Source of the DNA: Bacteroidales bacterium
Lineage (GTDB): Bacteria; Bacteroidota; Bacteroidia; Bacteroidales; UBA932
Assembly (NCBI GenBank): GCA_023230265.1
Contig: JALNXR010000004.1
Coordinates: 1-26,757 of the forward strand
Direction: 5' to 3'
Length of the DNA stretch: 26,757 nucleotides
The notes beneath the pieces were generated by a model, which made no database searches, was not told the origin of the DNA, and saw only the letters and a program-made list of their open reading frames with translations. The position numbers were made by a program, and so were the translations under genes. Shown here in pieces: positions 1 to 8,100 of this stretch (within the stretch, counting starts at the first letter, position 1; every line of letters begins with the position of its first letter).

Positions 1-1
1 G

Positions 2-1633
2 GCAAATTCCATTGCAAAGGGCTATTACCAGAAAAAAATGGCTGTGGATCAGGCTGCCGGAGACGAAGCACGAACAGAAGCCGAATGGGCAGATGCCTGC
101 CTGCAGACTGCTGAGGTGGTAAAAACTACTGCAGATTATTCGATGATGGGCCTCTCCCTGTTTGGAGGCCAATATGTTAACAATGTTTATCAGGGTGTGA
201 CCGGTTATATTGAGGGTGGCCCTAAAGAGGCATTCCTGAGAGTTGCGGGTTCATATAACACTGTTACCGGAATAGCTGTGGACGGTTTTAGGGGATTTGA
301 AGAGGCTGTGAACAATGGCGGGGATTTTATGGACGGTATCAAGGGTGCCGGACTGGAGGCGGCAAAGGGTTATATTACAGAAAAAGCTCTTTCGTTTGGA
401 GCAGGAAAGATATCCGCCACTTTTGCCAGACCTAACGGTGAGTTTCCGGAAATCGATGGTCCCGGCTCAAAAAGAGCCACTCAGACACAGACGGCATCTC
501 AGACACAGACAGGTGATCCTGTAAGACAAAAAGCCAAGCCCTTAAAGAACCCTGATGATTTTAACCGTCCTCTGTCTGCAGAGGAGATTGCAGTGTACCG
601 TCAACAGGTCTCTGATGCACGAGTAAAGGTAACCTCTTATAAAAAGACATTTGAAAAACTTGAACAGGCCAGAAATGCCGGAGCTCCTCCCTCTGAGATC
701 AAGAAGATTCTTGTGGAGCTTGACGACCGTTCTGCCAAGATTCACAGCTCGCCACAGGCAAAGATGATGATGAAAACACTGCAGAAGAATCCCAAAAATT
801 TGGATTTGATCAAACGCTACAGTAACTCTATGGACAGGGTTCATAAGAGAGTGGAGAAGAGATTTCAGCAGGAGATGGACCAAAGGGGGTGGAGCAAAGA
901 GGAGTTGGAACCTATAAGAAACAGGCCCGATCCGGCTGAGCTTCAGAGAGCCCGGGAGAGACAGGCAAGGGGCGAACAGGTGAGCGGAGAGGATTTGTTA
1001 GGCACAAAAACAGTCAATATGGACTACGATGCAGGGAGAAAACCAAAGTTAGGACCTGACGGAAAGCCGCTTCCGCCAAGCAAAAACGGCGAATCCACCT
1101 CTATTGAAGCCTGGCATGCAGAGGCTCAGGAGGCATGGGAGAGGGCTTATCTGGCAGAAACAGGGCAGAGTCCCACTCATTCATGGGAAAATATTACCCA
1201 CTCAAAACTGGGTGATGCATACAGAGACCTGAGTGTTTTGCAGAAAAACGGAATTTTGCATGCCAACAAATCCTGGGCAGGCCAGACTGCTGATGTAACT
1301 TATTACAAGGCAGAGGAGATAAGAAGCTCTCCGGAATTCCAAAGAGTGGAGAAGTATGTAGAAATTGCCAGAGGTACTGCAAAAGATTACAGGACAAAGA
1401 TGAATCCTCTTTTTGAAAAGAGAAAACCCAAAGCCGGAACCGCCTCCTATGAAGCCTGGAAAAAGCATAAGGATTATTGGGACAAAATCAACAGCATAAT
1501 GGACCAGATGGGAAGCAGCCGTAAAGATCCTCTATCGGCAGACCGGGAAATCAGGGAGATAACCGGAGGCAAAAGTATGCTGGAGGTAACTTTTGACATG
1601 AGGAATTTTATGGAATCGCTGATGGTTTTATAA
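2..1633 (+). CDS. Uncharacterised protein, 5' end missing (partial)
   Basis: The reading frame is open from the first full codon of the window, upstream of the first ATG at 38, so this is probably the C-terminal part of a larger protein. Counting from that ATG, residues about 30-105 are glycine-rich and mildly hydrophobic. A Thr/Gln-rich linker (TQTQTASQTQT) lies near residues 148-158. From about residue 180 to the end the protein is highly charged, with long helical, coiled-coil-like stretches. The last 150 residues (around AWHAEAQEAWERAY and ITGGKSMLEVTFDMRNFM) look like a compact conserved domain, but I do not recognise the family. No signal peptide, catalytic motif or membrane helix is visible in the part present. 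The layout (glycine-rich segment, linker, charged C-terminus) is compatible with a secreted or polymorphic-toxin-like protein, but that is speculation. A 14-codon ORF (1635-1679) starts 1 nt after the stop. Confidence 0.6.
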   Translation, partial: ANSIAKGYYQKKMAVDQAAGDEARTEAEWADACLQTAEVVKTTADYSMMGLSLFGGQYVNNVYQGVTGYIEGGPKEAFLRVAGSYNTVTGIAVDGFRGFEEAVNNGGDFMDGIKGAGLEAAKGYITEKALSFGAGKISATFARPNGEFPEIDGPGSKRATQTQTASQTQTGDPVRQKAKPLKNPDDFNRPLSAEEIAVYRQQVSDARVKVTSYKKTFEKLEQARNAGAPPSEIKKILVELDDRSAKIHSSPQAKMMMKTLQKNPKNLDLIKRYSNSMDRVHKRVEKRFQQEMDQRGWSKEELEPIRNRPDPAELQRARERQARGEQVSGEDLLGTKTVNMDYDAGRKPKLGPDGKPLPPSKNGESTSIEAWHAEAQEAWERAYLAETGQSPTHSWENITHSKLGDAYRDLSVLQKNGILHANKSWAGQTADVTYYKAEEIRSSPEFQRVEKYVEIARGTAKDYRTKMNPLFEKRKPKAGTASYEAWKKHKDYWDKINSIMDQMGSSRKDPLSADREIREITGGKSMLEVTFDMRNFMESLMVL

Positions 1634-1679
1634 AATGTTGGTGCAGCGTATTAAGGAGATTTTTGAACAGGACAAGTAA

Positions 1680-1741
1680 CGACATTTTTTGTAGTAAACT
1701 TTCGCCAAAACTTGTAATAAGACCCCGACATTTTTTGTAGT
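1680..1741. repeat. Pair of 16-bp direct repeats
   Basis: The 16-mer CGACATTTTTTGTAGT occurs at 1680-1695 and again, identically, at 1726-1741, 46 bp apart. Each copy contains ACA-N5-TGT dyad symmetry. The pair sits between the left-edge gene and the decayed ATPase and could be an operator pair or a scar of the rearrangement that broke the ATPase. Nothing coding was recognised between the copies. Confidence 0.6.
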
Positions 1742-1752
1742 GTAATATTACA
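1741..1752. repeat. 12-bp perfect palindrome
   Basis: TGTAATATTACA is its own reverse complement. It directly precedes the first recognisable codon of the decayed ATPase and overlaps the last base of the second 16-bp direct repeat. It may be a protein-binding site; chance is possible in AT-rich DNA. Confidence 0.45.
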
Positions 1753-2138
1753 GGTGCTGTATTAATCGTTGGTCCTAAATGGTGTGGAAAAACAGAAACA
1801 GCTTTACAGACGGCAAAGAGTGTTCTTTTCATACAAATGAACGTACACTTGACAGTTATTTAAATGCGTTACGCCGGATATTCATAATAGAAGATGTCCC
1901 CGCATGGTCTCCGTCTTTGCGGTCAAAAACAACAACAAGAACTTCTCACAAGCGTCAATTGGTTGATCCATCCATTGCAACAGCTGTTATGCGAATTGAT
2001 GGAAACAGGTTATTACAAGATTTGGAGACCTTTGGTTTTATGTTTGAATCTCTTTGTACCCGCGATATGCGTATTTATGCCCAAGTTAATGATAAGGTAA
2101 AATCTCTTTGTTTTTCGGATCGTAATCCAAAAATTTAA
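1753..2138 (+). pseudogene. Decayed AAA/DUF4143 ATPase (internal deletion and frame change)
   Basis: Two pieces of one familiar protein type survive. In frame 1, codons 1753-1830 read GAVLIVGPKWCGKT followed by ETALQTAKSVLF, which is the Walker A region of the GPKWCGKT class of DUF4143 ATPases; this frame stops at 1861. From about 1833 the homology continues in frame 3 (TNERTLDSYLNALRRIFIIEDVPAW, then LRSKTTTRTS, VDPSIATA, FGFMFESLCTRDMRIYAQ), which is the DUF4143 C-terminal domain. The middle of the protein (Walker B, sensor region, roughly 150 residues or more in intact relatives) is missing at a junction near 1830-1833. The C-terminus is also cut short at 2138. An ATG at 1779 opens frame 3, but it would translate the Walker A DNA out of frame, so a functional 119-residue protein is unlikely. 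The assignment rests on remembered family motifs. Confidence 0.75.
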
Positions 2139-2145
2139 TATATTA

Positions 2146-2177
2146 TTTGGATTTGGCGGATTTAAAATCTAAATTTG
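2146..2177 (+). promoter_or_regulatory. Bacteroidota-type promoter for the ATPase gene
   Basis: TTTG at 2146-2149, a 20-bp gap, then TAAATTTG at 2170-2177 match the -33 TTTG / -7 TAnnTTTG consensus described for Bacteroides. The start codon at 2194 follows 16 bp later, implying a very short leader. Confidence 0.5.
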
Positions 2178-2193
2178 AATAAAATTTTTTGCT

Positions 2194-3315
2194 ATGATTG
2201 AACGTGAATTACAATCTGTCATTGAAAAAAAGCTTTTCAAAGGCAAAGCAATTATTATAACCGGGGCGAGGCAGGTTGGTAAGACCACGCTTTTAAAACA
2301 ATTCAGCGAAAAGTTCGATATTCCTGTACAGACACTTAACTGCGATGAGCCGGAAGTGAGAGAGTTTCTTACTGATACAAACACTATTAAATTATCTTCT
2401 CTTATTGGAAATTATAAGATAGTAATGATTGACGAAGCCCAAAGGGTAAAAAATATCGGGCTGACATTAAAGCTGATAGTGGATAATTTTAAAGATGTCC
2501 AATTAATAGTAACCGGGTCCTCTTCCCTTGAATTGGGGAATGAAATTAACGAGCCTCTTACAGGGAGAAAATTTGAGTACACATTATACCCTGTCTCATC
2601 CAAAGAGCTTATTAATAATCAGGGACTCCTGTCAGAAAAAAAATCTTTTGAATCCAGGTTAATATATGGTTCTTATCCTGACATTCTTAACAATCCGCAG
2701 GATGCAAAAGAGTTACTGATAAACATTAAAGAGAGTTATTTATATAAAGATCTGTTGTCCCTTGAGGAAATCCGCAGACCTGATCTTTTGGATAAGCTTT
2801 TGATAGCACTCGCACTCCAGTTAAGCAACGAAGTGTCATATAATGAATTATCCCAGATTGTCAATTCAGACAGTAAAACAGTAGAAAAATATATCGATCT
2901 GTTGGAAAAATGTTTTGTGGTTTTTCGTTTGAACGCTTTTAACCGGAATCTCAGAAATGAACTAAAAAAAGGAAAAAAGATATACTTCTATGATAATGGC
3001 ATCAGGAATGCAATATTGCAGAATTTTGCACCGCTCGGGCTAAGGTCGGATGTCGGTGCTCTATGGGAAAATTATTTCATCTGTGAAAAGATGAAGAGGA
3101 ATCATTATTCCGGAAAATATGTAAACACATATTTTTGGCGTACCACGGCCCAACAGGAAATTGATCTGATAGAAGAGGCTGATGGACAACTCTCTGCCTA
3201 TGAAATGAAATGGAATGTCACTAAAAAAGTTAATTTCCCACAGAGTTTTCTCAAAACTTACAATATCAGGGAGACAGCAGTAATAACTCCTGGAAATTAC
3301 CTGGAATTTCTTTAG
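2194..3315 (+). CDS. AAA family ATPase with DUF4143 C-terminal domain
   Basis: A 373-residue cytoplasmic P-loop ATPase of the AAA_14/DUF4143 type, a family abundant in Bacteroidales whose cellular role is not established. Visible motifs are Walker A GARQVGKTT at residues 24-32, Walker B IVMIDEAQ at 76-83, and a sensor-like LIVTGSSSLEL around 104-114. The C-terminal third contains an E-I-D (322-324) followed by E-M-K (337-339), the D...ExK spacing of a PD-(D/E)xK nuclease-like fold. Length is normal for the family and the gene looks intact. It follows the decayed relative by 55 bp with its own promoter, so it is probably a single-gene unit. A small inverted repeat (AGCCTG/CAGGCT, 3327-3349) after the stop lacks a T tract and is at best a weak terminator. 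Family assignment is firm; function is unknown. Confidence 0.9.
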   Translation: MIERELQSVIEKKLFKGKAIIITGARQVGKTTLLKQFSEKFDIPVQTLNCDEPEVREFLTDTNTIKLSSLIGNYKIVMIDEAQRVKNIGLTLKLIVDNFKDVQLIVTGSSSLELGNEINEPLTGRKFEYTLYPVSSKELINNQGLLSEKKSFESRLIYGSYPDILNNPQDAKELLINIKESYLYKDLLSLEEIRRPDLLDKLLIALALQLSNEVSYNELSQIVNSDSKTVEKYIDLLEKCFVVFRLNAFNRNLRNELKKGKKIYFYDNGIRNAILQNFAPLGLRSDVGALWENYFICEKMKRNHYSGKYVNTYFWRTTAQQEIDLIEEADGQLSAYEMKWNVTKKVNFPQSFLKTYNIRETAVITPGNYLEFL

Positions 3316-3379
3316 CTAATTATTTGAGCCTGTATTTCCCGCCCAGGCTATGTAAATTATCCAAATATTTATATTTTTT

Positions 3380-3387
3380 TATATTTG
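3380..3387 (+). promoter_or_regulatory. -7 promoter element for the first sigma/anti-sigma pair
   Basis: TATATTTG matches the Bacteroidota -7 box TAnnTTTG; no clear -33 TTTG was found at the usual distance. A transcript starting about 7 bp downstream would exclude the TTG codon at 3324 as start of the sigma gene and favour ATG 3417. Confidence 0.5.
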
Positions 3388-3416
3388 CAAGGCCTAAACC
3401 TGCAATTCCTCTACAA

Positions 3417-4010
3417 ATGGAAAACCCTGGAAATATTGATATGAAAACCTTTATCGTTTCTGCCATCAGGCATGGAAATGAGAAGGCGTTTGAATATTTC
3501 TATGCGGCTGAATACCTCAATCTCAAGTATTTTATTACCAGATATATTAAAGAACCTAATCTTGCAGAAGATATTGTACAGGACTCTTTTATGGTAATAT
3601 GGGAAAACAGGGAGAAGATTGATCCGGATCTTAATCTAAAATCTTTTTTGTTTACCATTGCAAGAAACAAGGCGATAAACATACTCCGCAAAAAAGAATT
3701 CAATCTTACGGATGGTCTTGATATATCAGAAAATAAGTTCATGATAGATGTGTTGAACGATAAATATATGATTTCCAGAATCGATGCACTTGATATGAAG
3801 CGCACTATCAGTAAAACTTATAACCTGCTTCCAGAAAAAATCAGGGAAACATTTATTTTAAGCCGCAACGATGGTTTGTCTTACAAAGAGATCGCCGATA
3901 AATTGGGAATATCAGTAAAGATTGTTGAACATAATATTTCTGCAGCATTAAGGATTTTTAGAAAGAAGCTGGGCAGATACCTTCTTTTTATAAAGATTTT
4001 TGTGGGGTAG
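3417..4010 (+). CDS. ECF-type RNA polymerase sigma factor (module 1)
   Basis: A sigma-70 family protein of the extracytoplasmic-function group with only regions 2 and 4. Region 2 lies at about residues 17-85 and contains EDIVQDSFMVIWENR and FLFTIARNKAINILRKKE, the core-binding and -10 recognition helices. Region 4 at about 135-190 carries the helix-turn-helix around LSYKEIADKLGIS. The frame is open up to a TTG at 3324, but the predicted -7 box at 3380-3387 lies inside that extension, so ATG 3417 (197 residues) is chosen; ATG 3441 is also possible. The FecR-like anti-sigma gene follows after 27 bp and an STN-containing SusC after that, so this sigma most likely transcribes the downstream susCD operon when its anti-sigma releases it, as FecI does with FecR and FecA. 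Confidence 0.9.
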   Translation: MENPGNIDMKTFIVSAIRHGNEKAFEYFYAAEYLNLKYFITRYIKEPNLAEDIVQDSFMVIWENREKIDPDLNLKSFLFTIARNKAINILRKKEFNLTDGLDISENKFMIDVLNDKYMISRIDALDMKRTISKTYNLLPEKIRETFILSRNDGLSYKEIADKLGISVKIVEHNISAALRIFRKKLGRYLLFIKIFVG

Positions 4011-4037
4011 GTATAACAAATTTTGTAATATATACAT

Positions 4038-5063
4038 ATGGAACAAAGAATAATCATAGAAGAAATAAAGAGGAAATTCCTGCAAAGGAAGGCCTCTGAG
4101 GAAGAGAAGAGATTATTGTTCAAGTATTTTGAAGAGAATAATGAAGATTATCAGAATTTTCTGACAAAAGATATTGACTGGACATTGTCCAATTTTCCGG
4201 ATACCGAAGCTCCAAAGGGCAAGGTTGAATCTTTTATGAGCAATATCCGTAAAAAAATCAGCGTTCCGATCTTTTACAAAATTGCTGCTATCCTAGCCCT
4301 CCCGTTGATTGGCCTGATAATTTATCAGTATGTCCACTTTTCAAATAAGATAAATATCCTGAAGCAAAAGAGTTTTGCAAATTCACAAATAGTTCCTGTT
4401 CAGAAAGGATCCACTTTTGAGTACAAGGTCAATCCCGGTGTCAAAGGGCTTATTGATCTTCCTGACGGGAGCAGGGTGTGGCTTAACAGCAACAGTACAC
4501 TCAAATGTCCGCAGCAGTTCGGTAAGGAGAAAAGAGAGGTTGAATTAAATGGTGAGGGATACTTTATTGTGGAGAGCAATGAGCAATGGCCAATGTATAT
4601 AAAAACTCTCTCCGGCTATACTGTTAAAGTCACGGGGACCGAGTTTAACCTCTCCTCTTATGAAAACGATAAGAATATGAAACTTACGATGGTGTCCGGA
4701 AAGGTAAAACTCATCAATGATCTTAGCAATAAGGAATTTGATGTCAACAAACTGGAGGAGGTCACTATAGCCGATAATAATCAAATATTTGTCAGGGAGC
4801 GGAATAAAACTAATCAGATCATGAACACCGGCTGGAAAGATGGCTTTCTTCTTTTTGACAACACTCCAATGGAAGAGGTTGTCAGAAAAATGGAACGCTG
4901 GTATGGTGCAAAAATTACTATAAAAGACTCAACAATACTCAACAATAGATTCACCGGCGAATTTGAATCTGAATCACTGGTTCAAGTACTTGAATTTATG
5001 AAAATTACATCCGGAATTAAATTCTCTGTAAAGGACAAGGTTTATATTCTCACTGCCGGATAA
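4038..5063 (+). CDS. FecR-like anti-sigma factor (module 1)
   Basis: A 341-residue single-pass inner-membrane protein. The N-terminal cytoplasmic part (1-75), expected to hold the ECF sigma, is followed by a hydrophobic segment at about 79-98 (IAAILALPLIGLIIYQY). The periplasmic FecR domain spans about 135-235, with the hallmark LPDGSRVWLNSNSTLKCP, GEGYFIV and VKVTGTEFNLSSY. The C-terminal DUF4974-like domain at about 270-338 includes FDNTPMEEVVRKMERWYG and FTGEFESESLVQVLEFM. Family knowledge says the periplasmic part touches the STN domain of the partner SusC transporter and relays substrate occupancy. It lies 27 bp after the sigma gene and 62 bp before susC, with a candidate sigma-dependent promoter in the second gap. 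Intact and of usual length. Confidence 0.92.
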   Translation: MEQRIIIEEIKRKFLQRKASEEEKRLLFKYFEENNEDYQNFLTKDIDWTLSNFPDTEAPKGKVESFMSNIRKKISVPIFYKIAAILALPLIGLIIYQYVHFSNKINILKQKSFANSQIVPVQKGSTFEYKVNPGVKGLIDLPDGSRVWLNSNSTLKCPQQFGKEKREVELNGEGYFIVESNEQWPMYIKTLSGYTVKVTGTEFNLSSYENDKNMKLTMVSGKVKLINDLSNKEFDVNKLEEVTIADNNQIFVRERNKTNQIMNTGWKDGFLLFDNTPMEEVVRKMERWYGAKITIKDSTILNNRFTGEFESESLVQVLEFMKITSGIKFSVKDKVYILTAG

Positions 5064-5074
5064 TCAAAAAAACG

Positions 5075-5103
5075 GGGGTAGAGATGGGTTTTTGCGTATA
5101 ATT
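5075..5103 (+). promoter_or_regulatory. Candidate ECF-sigma-dependent promoter before susC
   Basis: GGGGTA at 5075-5080 and GCGTATAATT at 5094-5103 are separated by 13-14 bp, the layout of an ECF -35/-10 pair with a CGT-type -10 core. The start codon follows at 5126. No TAnnTTTG housekeeping element is present in the gap, which fits control of susC by the adjacent sigma factor. A short inverted repeat (GGGTTT/AAACCC) overlaps it. The call is inference from position and motif style. Confidence 0.35.
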
Positions 5104-5125
5104 AGAAACCCAAAATTAATTTTTT

Positions 5126-8100
5126 ATGTTTAAACTGTCAAAACCACTCTGCAGATTGTTAATATGCAGTTTTGTTCTGAGCTGGATTTTTTTGTCATTG
5201 CCACAAAATTCTTTTGCCCAGAATATTGCACTCAAGTTTAAGGACACTCCCTTAAAGACGATTTTAAAGGAAATCCAGAAACAGACAAAGTATAGATTTG
5301 TCTATAATGACAATCTGGTAAATGTGACCAACCTGGTATCAATTGATGTCTCTGAACAGGCTATCAATAAAGTGTTGGATCAGGTTCTTATTAAAAATAA
5401 TATCAATTACAAAATTAAGGGAAAACAAATTGTTCTTTCTCCTCTAAAAAAGCTAAGTCAAAAGATTCCGGAAGATAATCTCAAAAAATCTGTCACCGGA
5501 ATTATCAGGAATAAAAGTGGCAATCCTCTGGCAGGAGTATTTATCATCAATAGCAATTCAAAAGAGTACACCCAAACAGGTGCTGATGGAAATTTTCTTC
5601 TAAAATCAGTACTTGAAGGAGATATAATAAAAATCTCGATGATGGGGATGAAAGAGACTTTTTTTATTGCAGACTCCAAGAATAATTATGAGATTGATCT
5701 TGGTGAAGATGTTGTTCAGCTTGAAAATGTGGTGGTAACCGGATACCAAACCATCTCCAAAGAACGCGCCGGTGGTTCGTATTCAATAATTGATCAGCAG
5801 GTACTCAGCAAAAAGCCCGTTGAGAATATCTCTCATGTTCTTAAAGGAATGGTTGCGGGTATGGCTCCCTCTACCACATCACTTGATGGCGAACAGCGCT
5901 ATATTATCCGCGGAATAGGTACGATACAAACATCTCAAGATGATATGGATCCTCTGATTGTTGTGGACGGATTCCCTATTCAAGGTTATTCCGGCTCAAG
6001 CCTGGCTAATACCAAAGACCCTTTTTTAACAATAAATCCAAATGATGTTGAGACTATTACAGTTCTTAAAGATGCTGCAGCAACCTCTATTTACGGAGCT
6101 CGTGCAGCAAACGGCGTCATAGTAATTACAACCAAAAAAGGCAGACAATCAGAAAAGATAAATATCAGCTTTAGCGCCCGTACATCAATGTCCTCTAAGC
6201 CAGATTTGGATTATACATTCAATATGGCTTCAACGGAGAGTGTCTTTTTCCTTTATGAGAATCTAAGGAAATACGATCCGTCTTTTACACAAACATCTTC
6301 TAATCCCTATTACAGTCCTGCAAACCCCTTTGTAACATTAAACCCTCCTGCTGATCTTTTGCAACAATATTTAGACAGAAAGACCATCACAGAACAGCAA
6401 TTTCTTGCAGCTAAGGCCGAACTGATAGCCAATGAGAAGGCAGGATATTGGGAAAAAGATCTGAATGAGTTGGTTTATACAAATGCTATAGAGCAACAGT
6501 ACGATCTATCATTAAGGGGCGGCTCAAACAAAATGACCTACACCTTCTCTGCAGGATACTATAATCAACAGGGATATTCCAAGGGGAATACAAGTGACAG
6601 AATTACGCTGAACTATCAAAATAGCTACAAGATTAATTCTAAACTTACTATTGACATAGGGGCAAATGCAAGTATTGTGAGAAATGTGGATAACGGTATT
6701 GATGAAGAATTTTTAAGACAATATATCATTGGTCCGTGGACTCGCTTAAGAGATGATAATGGTAATTTCACTCATGTTACCCTCAGCGATAGGACTTTAA
6801 AGACTATGTATTATCCGATATACCAGGAAAAATACGAAGGTAAGGTGCCAGTAAGCTGGCTCTACAACCCCATAGAAGACAGATCATATACAGATAATCG
6901 CGGTCGTCGTTTCAGTACCAGGATAAATAGCTCACTTAACTATAAAATTACTCGTGATATCAGTGTTGCTTTAAGCGGACAGTATGAGAATAACCGCTAT
7001 ACTACCCTGTTAACCAGAGACCCTGAGTCATACTATATGAGAGATTTATATAACAGATATTCTAAACTGAATGCAACAACAGGGAATTATGAGACACAAT
7101 TCCCGGCAGGAGGTATTCTCCAGTCATCGGGAGATACATACAGCGGATACAATCTCAGAGGTCAGTTTAACTTTAATAAAACTATTGATAAACATGAGAT
7201 TGTGGCAATTGCAGGAACAGAAATTCTTAGCTCTACAACAGAAAGTGATCCAAGCGTTACTCGTTACGGCTATAACAAGAACACAAATGCCGTTCTCTCC
7301 ACAGTTGACTATGTAACTACTATTAAAGATATATTTGGGCAGTCAACTCGTTTGCCTTTCACCGGTTTAGGTCGCCTGTCCACCAGAGAGGATAGATTTT
7401 TCTCTATCTATGCAAATGCTGCCTATACTTTTAATAATAAATATACAATAAATGCAAGCTTTCGTACAGATGCTGCAAACTATCAGGCAGAACAGATGAG
7501 GGATAAATTCTCACCATTTTGGTCAGTTGCCGGTGTATGGTTAGCCTCTAATGAAGATTTCATAAAGAATATCTCTTGGATTAACTATTTAAAAATAAGA
7601 TCTTCGTATGGAATTGCCGGTATAGCTGCTGGAAAGCAATCTGCATCTTCAATTACTACTGTTAGTGTGTATCCAGGTTCAATTGCTTACACCAATAACG
7701 AGCCTTATAACTCTATTTCTCAAAGAGGTAATCCAACTCTCACCTGGGAAAAATCACGCAATATTGACCTTGGTCTTGAGTTTAGCCTCTTTAACAATCA
7801 GCTCAATGGTAATATCACTTACTACAATAAATACTCATATGATGTATTAGCATCAGCCTCTCTTCCAGTTATTGCGCAAGGGGCTTCAACTGCTACCTTC
7901 AATAACGCAGAGATTTCTAATAAAGGAATAGAGGTTACTTTGGGAACAGATCTTAAATTATCAGATGACCTCAACTGGAATGGAAGTCTTACCTTCTCAT
8001 ATAATAAAAACAATATCGAAAAATATGGTGTGATCAATACATCACCATTGCCAACTTTTGCTGCTGTCGGATATTCTCTTCGACCAATATTTGTCATGGA

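Noticed and set aside
1779..2138. 119-codon ORF as an independent gene
   Set aside because: Its first codons read the Walker A DNA of the relic in the wrong frame; homology starts only at about 1833 and the product would be a truncated DUF4143 tail.
3324..3416. N-terminal extension of the first sigma factor from a TTG
   Set aside because: The extension contains the predicted -7 box, is hydrophobic and unlike ECF N-termini; ATG 3417 is a better start.
7822..8097. Minus-strand ORF inside the first susC
   Set aside because: Shadow of the well-supported susC frame with no homology; the same holds for the other antisense ORFs within sigma, anti-sigma, susCD and ABC-F genes.
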